Part shown: piece by piece, positions 24,969 to 33,716 of the stretch
How positions within the stretch are numbered: position 1 is the first letter of the stretch
Layout of the letters: each line of letters opens with the position of its first letter
From: Halogranum rubrum
Lineage (GTDB): Archaea > Halobacteriota > Halobacteria > Halobacteriales > Haloferacaceae
NCBI RefSeq assembly: GCF_900114455.1
Contig: NZ_FOTC01000002.1
Span: 963,012-1,027,011 of the forward strand
Length of the DNA: 64,000 bases
Direction: 5' to 3'
The notes under the pieces: model-generated
Databases searched by the model: none
The model's input: only the letters and a program-made list of their open reading frames with translations
Told to the model about the DNA's origin: nothing
Made by a program: the position numbers and the translations under genes

Positions 24969-25949
24969 CTATCCGTCCCACTCCTCGTAGGATTTGTAGA
25001 CACCCTTCGAGAGATAGCGCTCGCTGGAGTCGGGGAAGACGGTGACGACGGAGTCGAACGGTACGTCGATGTCGCCGTCGCGGATGTCGCGGGCGACCTG
25101 CTGGGCGACGAGGCTGTTGGCCGCCGAACTCGACGCGACGAGGTGGCCCTCCTCGCGAGCGAGTCGCTGCATCTCGGCGTGGGTGTCTCGGTCGGGGACT
25201 TGGACGATGTCGTCGACGAGTTCGACGTCGAACAGTTCGTTCGTCGACGGGTCGTGGGTACCGATGCCCTCCGTCTTGTACTCGGCTTCCTCGGCGTCGC
25301 TCCCCTGCAGTGTCGAGTAGAGCGACCCCTCGGGTTCGACGGCGACGACGTAGGTATCTTCGTCTGCCTCGCGGCCGTACCGAGCCATCCCCATCAGCGT
25401 CCCCGCGGTGCCGCATCCGGCGACGAGCGCACCCACCTCACCGTTCAGCGCCTCGTATATCTCGGGGGTGGTCGTCTCGTAGTGCGCCTCCGCGTTGAGC
25501 GGGTTCTGGAACTGCTGGGGGACGACGGCGTCGTCGAGTTCGGCGGCGAGTTCGTGGGCGCGGTCGATTGCCCCGCCCATCCCGTCTTCGGTAGGTGTGT
25601 TGATGACCTTGGCACCGAGCGCGCGCATGAGTTGCTGTTTCTCGACGCTGAACCGCTCGGGGACGACGAAGACGGCGTTCACGTCGAGTTGACCGGCGGC
25701 GACGGCGATGCCGATGCCGGTGTTGCCCGCGGTCGGTTCGATGACCGTCCCGCCGGGCGAGAGCGTCCCCTCGGCGAGCATCTGTTCGAGCATGTACTTC
25801 CCGATACGGTCTTTGATGCTGGCACCGGGGTTGAACGATTCCAGTTTCGCGTAGACGGGCACGTCGTCGGGGGCGGCGTGGACTGAGACGAGCGGCGTCT
25901 CACCGACCGTGTCCAAGACGGACGCAAGCGGGGACGGATGGGTCGTCAT
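24969..25949 (-). CDS. cysK: cysteine synthase (O-acetyl/phosphoserine sulfhydrylase family)
   Basis: A 326-aa PLP enzyme of fold type II. PLP Lys K46 lies in NPGASIKDRIG and the substrate loop EPTAGNTGIG is at 71-80. The phosphate-binding GCGTAGTLMG and the C-terminal SSSAAN motif follow. It makes cysteine from an activated serine and sulfide; cystathionine beta-synthase activity cannot be excluded, and the choice between CysK and CysM is uncertain. It has its own promoter region (TTAA near 25975). Confidence 0.88.
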   Translation of the reverse strand: MTTHPSPLASVLDTVGETPLVSVHAAPDDVPVYAKLESFNPGASIKDRIGKYMLEQMLAEGTLSPGGTVIEPTAGNTGIGIAVAAGQLDVNAVFVVPERFSVEKQQLMRALGAKVINTPTEDGMGGAIDRAHELAAELDDAVVPQQFQNPLNAEAHYETTTPEIYEALNGEVGALVAGCGTAGTLMGMARYGREADEDTYVVAVEPEGSLYSTLQGSDAEEAEYKTEGIGTHDPSTNELFDVELVDDIVQVPDRDTHAEMQRLAREEGHLVASSSAANSLVAQQVARDIRDGDIDVPFDSVVTVFPDSSERYLSKGVYKSYEEWDG

Positions 25950-26002
25950 TACGCTGGCAAATGTTGCCCCGGCCCCTTAACGTTGCCATCCGGGTCGTCT
26001 CT

Positions 26003-26389
26003 CTAGCGAGAGTCGTTCGTGTCGTGGCCACCGTCCGAAGCAGGTGGCGTCTCCGTCGTTTCGCCCGACTCGCCCGTCTCGGCGGCCACGTTCGTCTCAC
26101 CGGCGGCGGCGTCAACGGCGTCGCTCGCGAGTGAGTCGTCTTCGGCCTGTGCGATGTGTGCCTTCGCCGTCACCGCGTCGAGGTCGACGCCCTGCTCTCT
26201 CGCGATGGCTTCGAGGATGGCCCGTTGCTCGGCGTTCTCGGCTTCGAGCGCCTCCACGCGACCCTTCGTGTCTTTGACCGTCACCTGCATCTCCTTGACT
26301 TGGTCGCGGACCTCGTTGAGTTTCTTGTAGAGTTCCTCTGCCATATCCGCGATTCGCTGAATCTTCTTCGCCGTGCTTCCGAGTCCCAT
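26003..26389 (-). CDS. DUF5798 family coiled-coil protein
   Basis: A 128-aa haloarchaeal protein. The first 70 residues are a heptad-rich helix (KKIQRIADMAEELYKKL... to ENAEQRAILEAIA) predicted to form a coiled coil. The remaining tail is low-complexity and acidic, rich in Ala, Glu, Thr and Ser. The N-terminal GLGSTAKK is the DUF5798 start. It may be a scaffold or adaptor; the function is unknown. The stop is 53 bp before the cysteine synthase start on the same strand. Confidence 0.8.
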   Translation of the reverse strand: MGLGSTAKKIQRIADMAEELYKKLNEVRDQVKEMQVTVKDTKGRVEALEAENAEQRAILEAIAREQGVDLDAVTAKAHIAQAEDDSLASDAVDAAAGETNVAAETGESGETTETPPASDGGHDTNDSR

Positions 26390-26709
26390 AGTCGAAGATA
26401 CGTGCGCTCCTTTGTGTGCGTTCCGGCTTTTACTCTCGACTCTCCTCTCCTGTCTACTCTCGTCTCATCGACGCGGGCGCGCCGGCCCGTCACACCCTCG
26501 TAGTCACCGCCGCACTCTAAGAAGAAGTACGGCAGAGCGACGACGGGGAGCATCGGCGTCACCGTCGCAATCGCTTAGCGATCGGCTGAACTCCGTGCTG
26601 TTTCTCCGCAGAGGTGCAGAAGCGTCAGTTCGGAGCCATTTCTACCCAGATATCGGGTAAAGTCATCGGAAATATTGATTGTGTCTTGGTTCGAGTGTTC
26701 GGGTACCGC
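26390..26709. other. intergenic, 320 bp, no gene seen
   Basis: This lies between two divergent genes. It contains a pyrimidine-rich stretch near 26425-26465 and an AT-rich part at 26650-26690 that should hold the promoter of the gene at 26710. No coding frame on either strand is convincing. Confidence 0.5.
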
Positions 26710-27123
26710 ATGTCGGAGATGATGACCCAGCTGGCAGACGCGCTTCGAGCGGAGATTGGGGACAGCCTGCGGGGGGTGTTCTACGGCGACTTCAAGACGC
26801 GCGAGTACACTATCGCCTACGCTCACGAGGAGACACTCGACCAGTATACGGCCGAGCAGACGGAGCAAATCGTCGACGACATCGCACTCGAACAGGTCGG
26901 GAGGGCGCGACAGGAGGCGCTCTTCGAGCCAATCGGCTCACTCCGATTCACCGTCCGGTACTTCGACGACGGTATCAACGTGATGGCGTGGGGTGTCGAG
27001 GACGTTCCGACCGTCTACATCGGCCTCGACGGCGACGCGAAGAACGTCCCAATCGTCCTCGAACAGTTGCGAGCGCTCGCTGGAGCGGACCGGACGAGCG
27101 AAGAGTCAGAAGACGACCGTTGA
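26710..27123 (+). CDS. haloarchaeal conserved hypothetical protein, paralogue-like to 53852-54244
   Basis: From ATG 26710, 137 aa, or two to four codons shorter from the following Met codons. It is an alpha/beta acidic protein with IGDSLRGVFYGDFKTREYTIAYAHEETL at residues 15-42 and a later strand pair LRFTVRYFDDGINVMAW and VPTVYIGLDGD. The pattern GDSLR-x-x-x-Y-x-DY-x-x-x-Y-x-R/H-x-D/E-L recurs in the protein at 53852-54244, so both probably belong to one small haloarchaeal family of unknown function. Confidence 0.75.
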   Translation: MSEMMTQLADALRAEIGDSLRGVFYGDFKTREYTIAYAHEETLDQYTAEQTEQIVDDIALEQVGRARQEALFEPIGSLRFTVRYFDDGINVMAWGVEDVPTVYIGLDGDAKNVPIVLEQLRALAGADRTSEESEDDR

Positions 27124-27179
27124 CACGACGAGAGCGGGTCCATCGGTGCGCTTTTGCGCTCGCCACCGCACGTTCAGCC

Positions 27180-27965
27180 ATGGGCACACCCCGCATCCTG
27201 CTGACCAACGACGACGGTATCGAGAGCGTCGGCTTCCGGGCACTCTACGACGCACTCGACGAGTTCGCCGACGTGACCGCCGTGGCCCCCGCCGAAGACA
27301 AAAGTGCCGTCGGACGAGCGATGTCGCACGAAGTCGACGTCGTCGAACACGAACTTGGGTACGCCATCCACGGAACGCCCGCAGACTGTACGGTCGCGGG
27401 ACTCGAAGCGCTCTGTCCGAGCGTCGACATGGTCGTCGCTGGCTGCAACAAAGGGGCGAACCTCGGCGCGTACGTCCTCGGTCGGTCGGGGACGGTCAGC
27501 GCCGCCGTCGAGGCGGCGTTCTTCGACGTTCCCGCGATGGCCTTCTCTCTCTACGTTCCCGGCGGAACGGGCGACTGGCGCGACAAGGCCACGGACCCCG
27601 AAGATTACCGTGAGGCGACGAACGCGGCGAGCTATCTCGCGGAGCACGCACTCGACGCGGGCGTCTTCGAGCAGGCTGACTACCTGAACGTGAACGCGCC
27701 GATGCCCGCAGACGACCCCGCAGAGATGGTCGTCACCGCGCCGTCGACGCTGTACGACATGACCGCCCAACACGAGAACTCGACCGTCCACCTCGTCGAC
27801 CGTGTCTGGGAGCGGATGCGCGACGGCGACATTCCGGACCCGGAAGGGACCGACCGCCGAGCCATCGTCGACGGCAAGATCAGCGTCTCGCCGCTGACCG
27901 CACCGCACACCACACACCACCACGAGTCGTTGGACGCGCTGGCAGAGACCTACCGGTCGAACTGA
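27180..27965 (+). CDS. surE: 5'/3'-nucleotidase SurE
   Basis: A 261-aa SurE phosphatase. The N-terminal LLTNDDGIES has the adjacent metal-binding Asp residues, followed by AVAPAEDKSAVGRAMS, a GTPADCTVAGL loop, and SGTVSAAVEAAFF with the conserved Ser/Asn region GCNKGANLG. SurE removes phosphate from nucleoside 5'/3'-monophosphates and is linked to stress survival. Length is normal. ATG 27180 was chosen by homology; the frame runs further upstream through the previous gene only as a shadow. Confidence 0.93.
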   Translation: MGTPRILLTNDDGIESVGFRALYDALDEFADVTAVAPAEDKSAVGRAMSHEVDVVEHELGYAIHGTPADCTVAGLEALCPSVDMVVAGCNKGANLGAYVLGRSGTVSAAVEAAFFDVPAMAFSLYVPGGTGDWRDKATDPEDYREATNAASYLAEHALDAGVFEQADYLNVNAPMPADDPAEMVVTAPSTLYDMTAQHENSTVHLVDRVWERMRDGDIPDPEGTDRRAIVDGKISVSPLTAPHTTHHHESLDALAETYRSN

Positions 27966-28009
27966 GCGGCGCGACACACGCTTATCCTCCCTGCCATCGT
28001 ACGACTCGC

Positions 28010-28483
28010 ATGTCTTCAGAGGCGTTCGAGTCGTCCGACCACGAGTTCTACCCGATGCCGCTCTTCGTCCAACTCACCGTCTCGGACCTCCCAACGTCCG
28101 TCGCGTGGTACCGTGACCTCGGCTTCGACGCGGTCTACGAGATGCCGACGATGGCACACCTGCGCTATCGGAAGTACGCCGACGTGCTGCTCGTCACCGA
28201 CAGCGTCCCTACCAGTTCCGCCAGTTCCGACTCGCAGTCGGGCGAGGACGTCTCTCGTGGACGGGGTGTCGCCGTGTATCTGACGCTCGAAGGCGAGTCC
28301 GTCGACGACGTGGCGAAACGAGCCGAGACAGCCGGTGCGACGGTCGTCGCCGACCCGCACGAGACTTCGTGGAACACCCGCGAACTGACCGTCGCAGACC
28401 CCGACGGCTACGAGTTCGTCTTCTCGGCAGTCGTCGACGCCGACCGGTCGTTCGAGGACGTGGTCGGGTCCGGCGAACAGTAA
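28010..28483 (+). CDS. VOC family protein
   Basis: A 157-aa vicinal-oxygen-chelate protein. The N-terminal PLFVQLTVSDLPTSVAWYRDLGFDAVYEMP and the C-terminal ELTVADPDGYEFVFS are the two half-motifs of a glyoxalase/bleomycin-resistance fold. A Ser-rich loop (SVPTSSASSDS) interrupts the middle. The substrate is unknown. It follows surE by 44 bp, probably with its own promoter (CTTATCC near 27981-27987). Confidence 0.85.
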   Translation: MSSEAFESSDHEFYPMPLFVQLTVSDLPTSVAWYRDLGFDAVYEMPTMAHLRYRKYADVLLVTDSVPTSSASSDSQSGEDVSRGRGVAVYLTLEGESVDDVAKRAETAGATVVADPHETSWNTRELTVADPDGYEFVFSAVVDADRSFEDVVGSGEQ

Positions 28484-28609
28484 GGTCCGTCGCTCTCTGC
28501 CTCCAGTTTCAGCGGAGACACCGGTGTGCCGAGAGGAAAGACGAGAGACGAGAAGGAACGAAGACGAGAGACCGGAACGAAGAAAGAGTGCGTGTGAGAG
28601 CCTCCGAGA

Positions 28610-29713
28610 CTACGACTCGTCCGTATCCTCGTCGAACGGGTCTTCCAACTCGCCAGTGATGACCTCGAAGCCGTCCGTCGCGGTGACCATCCCCTTCGTC
28701 TCGCCGTCGTCGACGACGAGTGCCAGTTCTTGGTGTGCCTCTTGGAAGGCGTCGATGAGTTCGCTGACCGGGAGGTCGGGCGCAATCTTCATCGGGTCGA
28801 CGGCGATGTCGGCGAACTCCATCTCGCCCGCTTCGAGTTCGGATTGGTGCTGTAAGAGTGCCGGGACGTAGATGACGCCGAGAGGGTCGTCGAGACTCGC
28901 TCCGACGAGGGGAAACCGGGTGTGTGGCGTATTCCGTATCGTCTCGAAGTTCTCCGCCGTCGACTTCGAGGTAGAGACGGCGACGATATCTTCCCGAGGA
29001 ATCATGATGTCGGCTGCACTGATACGGTCGATAGCGAGCGCGTTGATGACTTCGCGGCGGCGCTCCGTCGGCAGGTCCAAGTTCGACAGCACGTTCCCCA
29101 TCTGACTGACGAGTTCGCCACGTGTGGTCGCTTCTTCGGCACCCTCTTCGAGTTCTTCTTCGGCCCACGAACGCGTGATTTCGACGCCGAACAGCGAGAG
29201 GAGTGCCTTCGCCGTCCAGTCGGCGAGACGGATGATGGGTGAGAGGATGCGCGTCCACCAGTAGAGAACCGGCCCACCGTACTTCGCGATGGTCTTGGTG
29301 CGCTCGATTCCGAGGTAGGTGGGTGCTTGCTCGCCGATGGTGAGATGTAGGAGGTTGATGATGGCGAGCGAACCGAACGCGGCGAGTGCCGTGTGGCCGC
29401 CCTCACCGCCGGAGCCACCGCCGCCGAGTCCGACCATCTGGACCAGCGGGTCGAGCAGCGCCGAGAGCGCGGGTTCGGCCGCGACGCCGAGGCCGACACT
29501 ACAGATCGTGATTCCAAGCTGACAGCCAGAGAGGTAGATTTCGAGTCGTTCCGTCATCTCCCACGCGCGTTCGAGGCCACGCGACCCTTGGAACTCCGCT
29601 TCGGAGAACTGCCTGACACGAGTCATCGCGAACTCGGTCGTGACGAAAAAGCCGTTGCCGAGTAAGAGTACAATCCCGGCGAGAAGTCTGAGGAAAGTTG
29701 CCGTTGTTACCAT
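28610..29713 (-). CDS. CNNM-domain/CBS-pair membrane protein (CorC/HlyC-like)
   Basis: A 367-aa protein. An N-terminal CNNM (DUF21) transmembrane domain spans about residues 1-200, with GNGFFVTTEFAMTRVR at the start and LSGCQLGITICSVGLGVAAEP. A pair of CBS domains follows (about 215-345, with ISAADIMIPREDIVAVS and RFPLVGASLDDPLGVIYV). The acidic C-terminus is short and a full CorC_HlyC domain is missing. Relatives are involved in Mg2+ or other cation efflux. A Gly-rich loop (GLGGGGSGGEGG) lies near residue 95-106. Confidence 0.88.
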   Translation of the reverse strand: MVTTATFLRLLAGIVLLLGNGFFVTTEFAMTRVRQFSEAEFQGSRGLERAWEMTERLEIYLSGCQLGITICSVGLGVAAEPALSALLDPLVQMVGLGGGGSGGEGGHTALAAFGSLAIINLLHLTIGEQAPTYLGIERTKTIAKYGGPVLYWWTRILSPIIRLADWTAKALLSLFGVEITRSWAEEELEEGAEEATTRGELVSQMGNVLSNLDLPTERRREVINALAIDRISAADIMIPREDIVAVSTSKSTAENFETIRNTPHTRFPLVGASLDDPLGVIYVPALLQHQSELEAGEMEFADIAVDPMKIAPDLPVSELIDAFQEAHQELALVVDDGETKGMVTATDGFEVITGELEDPFDEDTDES

Positions 29714-29810
29714 CGTTTCGTCTGTCGAGAGACCCGCGGGGAGGTGTTAAAGTCACTCCCCGTGTGTCGATTCTGCCGCAACTCTCGCGGGAACGATTGC
29801 AGGAGTACCT

Positions 29811-29819
29811 ACATATATC
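29811..29819 (+). promoter_or_regulatory. TATA-like box of the carbonic anhydrase gene
   Basis: ACATATATC lies 26-34 nt before ATG 29845, the expected distance for a short-leader or leaderless archaeal transcript, in a region that is otherwise GC-rich. Confidence 0.6.
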
Positions 29820-29844
29820 TCGATGGGTCCCATGAGTCACGACC

Positions 29845-30525
29845 ATGCGCCGAGCACTCGTCGACCTCTTGCAACGTAACGCAGAGCACGCAGAGACGTT
29901 CCAGTCGAAATTCGACGACGTCCAGGACGCCCAACACCCCGACGTAGTCACCGTCTGCTGTTCGGACTCCCGAGTCTTACAGGACCACATCTGGGGGAAC
30001 GACGAACCGGGAGACATCTTCACGTGTGGCAACATCGGCAACCGTGTCGTCCAGCGGACCGAGGGCGGCGACGTCGTCTCCGGCGACGTGCTCTACCCGG
30101 TCGCACACACCGGCACGGAGACTATCGTCGTCGTCGGCCACAGCGGGTGTGGTGCCGTGACGGCGACGTACGACGCGCTCACGGACGGTCTCTCGGACGC
30201 CCCGGGAATCGAACACTGTCTCGACGTGCTGAAGCCGTACCTCGAACCCGGAGTCCACGAACTTCCGTCTGACCTCGACCGAACCGGAGCCATCAACCAC
30301 CTCGTCGAGTACAACGTGGACCGACAGGTCGAGTTCCTCCTCGACAGCGACGAGATTGCCGACGACGTCGACGTCGTCGGCGTCGTCTACGACTTCCAAG
30401 ACGTCTACGGGGGACGCCGAGGCGAGGTCCACGTGGTCAACGTCGACGGCGAGACCAGTGTCGAGACGCTCCGCGAGGAGTACCCGGACATCGCGTCCCG
30501 AGTCGACCGACTCTGGGAGTACTGA
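29845..30525 (+). CDS. beta-class carbonic anhydrase
   Basis: A 226-aa enzyme converting CO2 and bicarbonate. Zinc ligands and catalytic residues are in place: C39 with the D41-R43 dyad (CCSDSR), then H99 and C102 in GHSGCGA. CGNIGNRV at 61-68 and SGDVLYPV are also family-typical. It is cytoplasmic with no signal peptide. Inserts of acidic residues around 125-160 fit a halophilic form. Confidence 0.93.
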   Translation: MRRALVDLLQRNAEHAETFQSKFDDVQDAQHPDVVTVCCSDSRVLQDHIWGNDEPGDIFTCGNIGNRVVQRTEGGDVVSGDVLYPVAHTGTETIVVVGHSGCGAVTATYDALTDGLSDAPGIEHCLDVLKPYLEPGVHELPSDLDRTGAINHLVEYNVDRQVEFLLDSDEIADDVDVVGVVYDFQDVYGGRRGEVHVVNVDGETSVETLREEYPDIASRVDRLWEY

Positions 30526-30912
30526 ACTCGGTCTCCCCGACGTCGTTCTCGGATATCTTGTCCAACTACTTATTCAAAAGCGAGAGCGAAGGAGTCTATA
30601 CTCGTGAGACAACGCTGTCTGGTCGCTCTAGAGAAATGGTAGTCGAACGAATCTAGCGGCGTTCTCTGTACCTCTCGGACCCCATTCCGTGAGTTCGCTC
30701 TCGATGTGTTTGTCAGTCCCATTCGAGAGCAGTCGAGGTGTTTATTAGTTCCCACCGCCACACGATATGGGCATTTTAGTACTTTTTTGTAGGTTTATAG
30801 AGCCATTTATTCTTTAAATGAACACTCTAAAGACAGTGTCCGTGTTTTTAGCCACGTTATTCAGAAGAGATGTGTAGACATATTTACTTACACCATCGTG
30901 GCTGTTCGACAC
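30526..30912. other. intergenic, 387 bp, AT-rich, no gene seen
   Basis: GC drops clearly here, with runs such as TTTTAGTACTTTTTTG near 30774-30789 and TTATTCTTTAAATG near 30808-30821. No coding frame is credible. It marks the left border of the catabolic module and separates two convergent genes (carbonic anhydrase and SDR), so the T-tracts may end their transcripts. Confidence 0.5.
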
Positions 30913-31641
30913 TCACCGAAGCATCGACCCACCGTCGACGGTGAGCACCGTCCCGGTCACGTACGATGCATCAGTACACAGGAACGCGACGGCGTCTGCT
31001 ACCTCGTCGGGAGTGCCGATGCGTTCGAGTGGCAGTTGGGCCGCGTAGTCGGCGAGTCCCGCTTCTGTCCAGAGGTCGGAGTCGGTGAGTAGGGGCGTCT
31101 CGATCAGTCCCGGTGCGACAGCGTTGACACGTATCGCGGGACCGAGTTGTTTCGCGAGACCCTTCGTCAGGCCGAAGACGCCCGCTTTCGACGACGAGTA
31201 GTGAACGCCGCCGGTAGCGCTCCCGCGGAGTCCCGCGACGCTCGACACGTTGACGATGGCACCACGGCCCCGTTCGAGCATCCCTGGGGCCGCCGCGCGA
31301 GCGACGAGATACTGCCCTTTGAGGTTCACGTCGAGGACGCGGTCCCACTCGTCCGGCCCGAGGTCCGAGAGGGCGACGGCCTGCGAGATGCCGGCGTTGT
31401 TCACTACCGCCTCGACGGCGGCCACGGACTCGATAGCCTCGATAGTCTCGCTGACGGCGTCAGGGTCACGAACGTCGACGGCGAACCCGTGGACGTCGTC
31501 GGCGTCCTGCCACTCGTCGTCGAGGTCGGCTACGTCGAGACACGCGAGGTAGTCGTACTTGTCACGGAGTCGTTCGACGACCGCTCGGCCGATACCGCTC
31601 GCTGCGCCAGTGACCACTGCCGCACGCTGTTGGTCCGCCAT
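30913..31641 (-). CDS. SDR family oxidoreductase (FabG-like)
   Basis: A 242-aa short-chain dehydrogenase. The cofactor loop TGAASGIG is at 11-18, NNAG at 81-84, and the catalytic Ser (NVSS, 131-134), Y148 and K152 are spaced as usual (YSSSK). The C-terminal VTGTVLTVDGG motif is also typical. It oxidises or reduces an alcohol/carbonyl with NAD(P). It lies at the edge of the module with an LLM oxidoreductase divergent from it and could work on the same substrate. Confidence 0.9.
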   Translation of the reverse strand: MADQQRAAVVTGAASGIGRAVVERLRDKYDYLACLDVADLDDEWQDADDVHGFAVDVRDPDAVSETIEAIESVAAVEAVVNNAGISQAVALSDLGPDEWDRVLDVNLKGQYLVARAAAPGMLERGRGAIVNVSSVAGLRGSATGGVHYSSSKAGVFGLTKGLAKQLGPAIRVNAVAPGLIETPLLTDSDLWTEAGLADYAAQLPLERIGTPDEVADAVAFLCTDASYVTGTVLTVDGGSMLR

Positions 31642-31752
31642 ACCGCAGACACGACGTGGACCGTACTACCGTTTGGGGTCGTGGCGAATCGAGACGCCGA
31701 CGCGAATCGCACGAGTACGAACTGTTTTGCCACCGGACTGTGAGCGAGTGGT

Positions 31753-32706
31753 ATGGAGTTCGCAGTCAACGTTCCGACGAGCGCCGGCGATTCCGTCTAC
31801 TCGCAACTGGCGTTCTGTGACAGTATCTCGTGGGCGGACCAACTCGCGTTCGCCACGTCGATGGAGACGCTCGGTTTCGACGGCATCGCGGTTCCCGACC
31901 ACGTGATGACTGGGAGCGGACCGACGACGGAGTGCTTCGTCACGCTGGCGGCAATCGCTCGCGAGACAGACGACGTGTATCTCTATCCGAAGACGGTCAA
32001 CAACCACCTCCGGAACCCCGCGTTGCTGGCGAAGCAAGCCGCCACACTCGACGCCGTGAGCGACGGCCGCCTGAAACTCGGGATGGGTGCGGGGTGGAAA
32101 GAGAGCGAAGCGCGCGCCTACGGCTACGACTGGCCCGGCGCGCCCACTCGACTGCGGATGCTGGAGGAGTCGATTCGGTTGATTCAGCGCCTGTGGACCG
32201 AAGACACCGTCGACTTCGACGGCGACTACTACACGCTCGACGGCGCGATGTGCCGCCCGCATCCCGTCCAAGAGCCACGTCCACCGATCATGGTCGGCGG
32301 CGGTGGCGAGTCGTTCACGCTCCGTATCACCGCTCAGTACGCCGACTCGTGGAACTTCTGGGGTCCGCCGGAAGTGATGCAGCACAAACTCGACGTGCTC
32401 GAACGTCACTGCGACGGCTACGGCCGTCCGTTCGACGACATCGAGCGCTCGTGGTTCGCGCGCTGTCTCATCCGAGAAGACGAGGCGGAACTCGACGCCC
32501 TCCTCGACGAGCACTTTCCGCGCTTCAAACCCGAGAACCGAGACGAGAGCGAGTTCCCGCTCGTCGGCACGCCGTCTGCGCTTCGAGACGACATCCAAAC
32601 GTTCGTCGACATGGGGTTCGAAGAGGTCGTCGTCGAGTTCGTCGACTTCCCCGAGACGACGAGCGCCGAACTGTTCGCCGAGCACGTCGCGCCGGCGTTT
32701 CAGTAG
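31753..32706 (+). CDS. LLM class (luciferase-like) F420/flavin-dependent oxidoreductase
   Basis: A 317-aa TIM-barrel protein of the bacterial luciferase-like family. Recognisable segments are GFDGIAVPDHVM near residue 40, VYLYPKTVNNHLRNPALLAKQAATLDAVSDGRLKLGMGAGW, the later PPIMVGGGGE, and LVGTPSALRDDIQTFVDMGFEEVVVEF. Haloarchaea contain coenzyme F420, and many such proteins use it. Flavin-dependent members, including RutA, open nitrogen heterocycles; whether this one does is unknown. Confidence 0.88.
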   Translation: MEFAVNVPTSAGDSVYSQLAFCDSISWADQLAFATSMETLGFDGIAVPDHVMTGSGPTTECFVTLAAIARETDDVYLYPKTVNNHLRNPALLAKQAATLDAVSDGRLKLGMGAGWKESEARAYGYDWPGAPTRLRMLEESIRLIQRLWTEDTVDFDGDYYTLDGAMCRPHPVQEPRPPIMVGGGGESFTLRITAQYADSWNFWGPPEVMQHKLDVLERHCDGYGRPFDDIERSWFARCLIREDEAELDALLDEHFPRFKPENRDESEFPLVGTPSALRDDIQTFVDMGFEEVVVEFVDFPETTSAELFAEHVAPAFQ

Positions 32707-32799
32707 CGACACCGGTGGGAGTCGGAGTCGTCCGCACGGCGACCGTACGAACCTGCGCGGAGGGAAACAGCTATCCAACCGATTTTCGTACGTGTACAC

Positions 32800-33618
32800 G
32801 TGACACACCACAGCGTCTGCCTCACGTTCGACTTCGACGGTGTCTCCTCGTGGATTCACTCGTTCGACTCGCCGGACAGTCCGACGGAACTCTCTCGCGG
32901 TCTCTTCGGCGTCGACGTCGGCGCGCCCCGCGTTCTCGATCTCCTCGACGAGTACGACGTCGAGAGCACGTGGTTCACGCCCGGTCACACCATCGATAGC
33001 TTCCCCGAGCGAGCGGCGGAGGTGTGGAGTCGCGGTCACGACATCCAGCATCACGGCTGGTCGCACACCCGCCCTCGGCAGTACGAGTCGGAGGCCGCCG
33101 AGCGTGCAGACATCGAACGGGGCGTCGAGAGCATCGTCGACCTCACTGGCCGTCGCCCGACGGGCTATCGCTCGCCCTCGTGGGACTTCTCGACGCACAC
33201 ACTCGACATCCTACAGGACCTCGGATTCGAGTGGGATTCGAGTCAGATGGCGAACGATTTTACGCCGTACTACGTCCGCGACGGATGGGCCGCGCCCGCC
33301 GACGCTCCCTTCGAGCGCGGTGTCGAAACGGACGTGGTCGAAGTCCCCGTCTCGTGGCAACGCGACGACTTCCCGGCGTTCGCCTTCAGCCGCGAGCGTG
33401 GCTACGCGGACGAACGAGCAATCTTCCGGCAGTGGCGCGAGCAGTTCGACTGGATGGTCGACAACGTCGACGGCGGCGTCTTCGTCCTCACGATGCATCC
33501 GCAGGTCATCGGCCAGTCGCACCGACTCGCCCGACTGGAATCGTTCGTCGAACACGTCGCCGACACACCGAACGTCGCCTTCGAGACAGTCGAGACGGTT
33601 GTGGACCGTTTCGACTGA
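32800..33618 (+). CDS. polysaccharide-deacetylase-family hydrolase (PuuE/imidase-like)
   Basis: A 272-aa NodB-fold protein starting at GTG 32800. LTFDFDG (D11, D13) is at the N-terminus, HHGWSH at 84-89 carries the two metal-type His residues, and GYRSPSWDFS is at 122-131. The whole pattern, including STWFTPGHTIDSFPE, is that of the PuuE allantoinase/cyclic imide hydrolase branch rather than sugar deacetylases. No signal peptide is present, so an intracellular small-molecule substrate is likely. It fits a module with creatininase-family and M20 amidohydrolases. Confidence 0.85.
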   Translation: MTHHSVCLTFDFDGVSSWIHSFDSPDSPTELSRGLFGVDVGAPRVLDLLDEYDVESTWFTPGHTIDSFPERAAEVWSRGHDIQHHGWSHTRPRQYESEAAERADIERGVESIVDLTGRRPTGYRSPSWDFSTHTLDILQDLGFEWDSSQMANDFTPYYVRDGWAAPADAPFERGVETDVVEVPVSWQRDDFPAFAFSRERGYADERAIFRQWREQFDWMVDNVDGGVFVLTMHPQVIGQSHRLARLESFVEHVADTPNVAFETVETVVDRFD

Positions 33619-33716
33619 CTCGGCTCTTCGACTGATTCGACTGGTTCGACCGATGCGACTCGTGACCTGCGCATCGAACAGCAAAAAATACGACCGCGGC
33701 GTCTTCTCGCAGCCCG

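Noticed and set aside
31666-33198. 510-codon minus-strand frame opposite the LLM and deacetylase genes
   Set aside because: It covers two well-recognised genes and has no family features itself.
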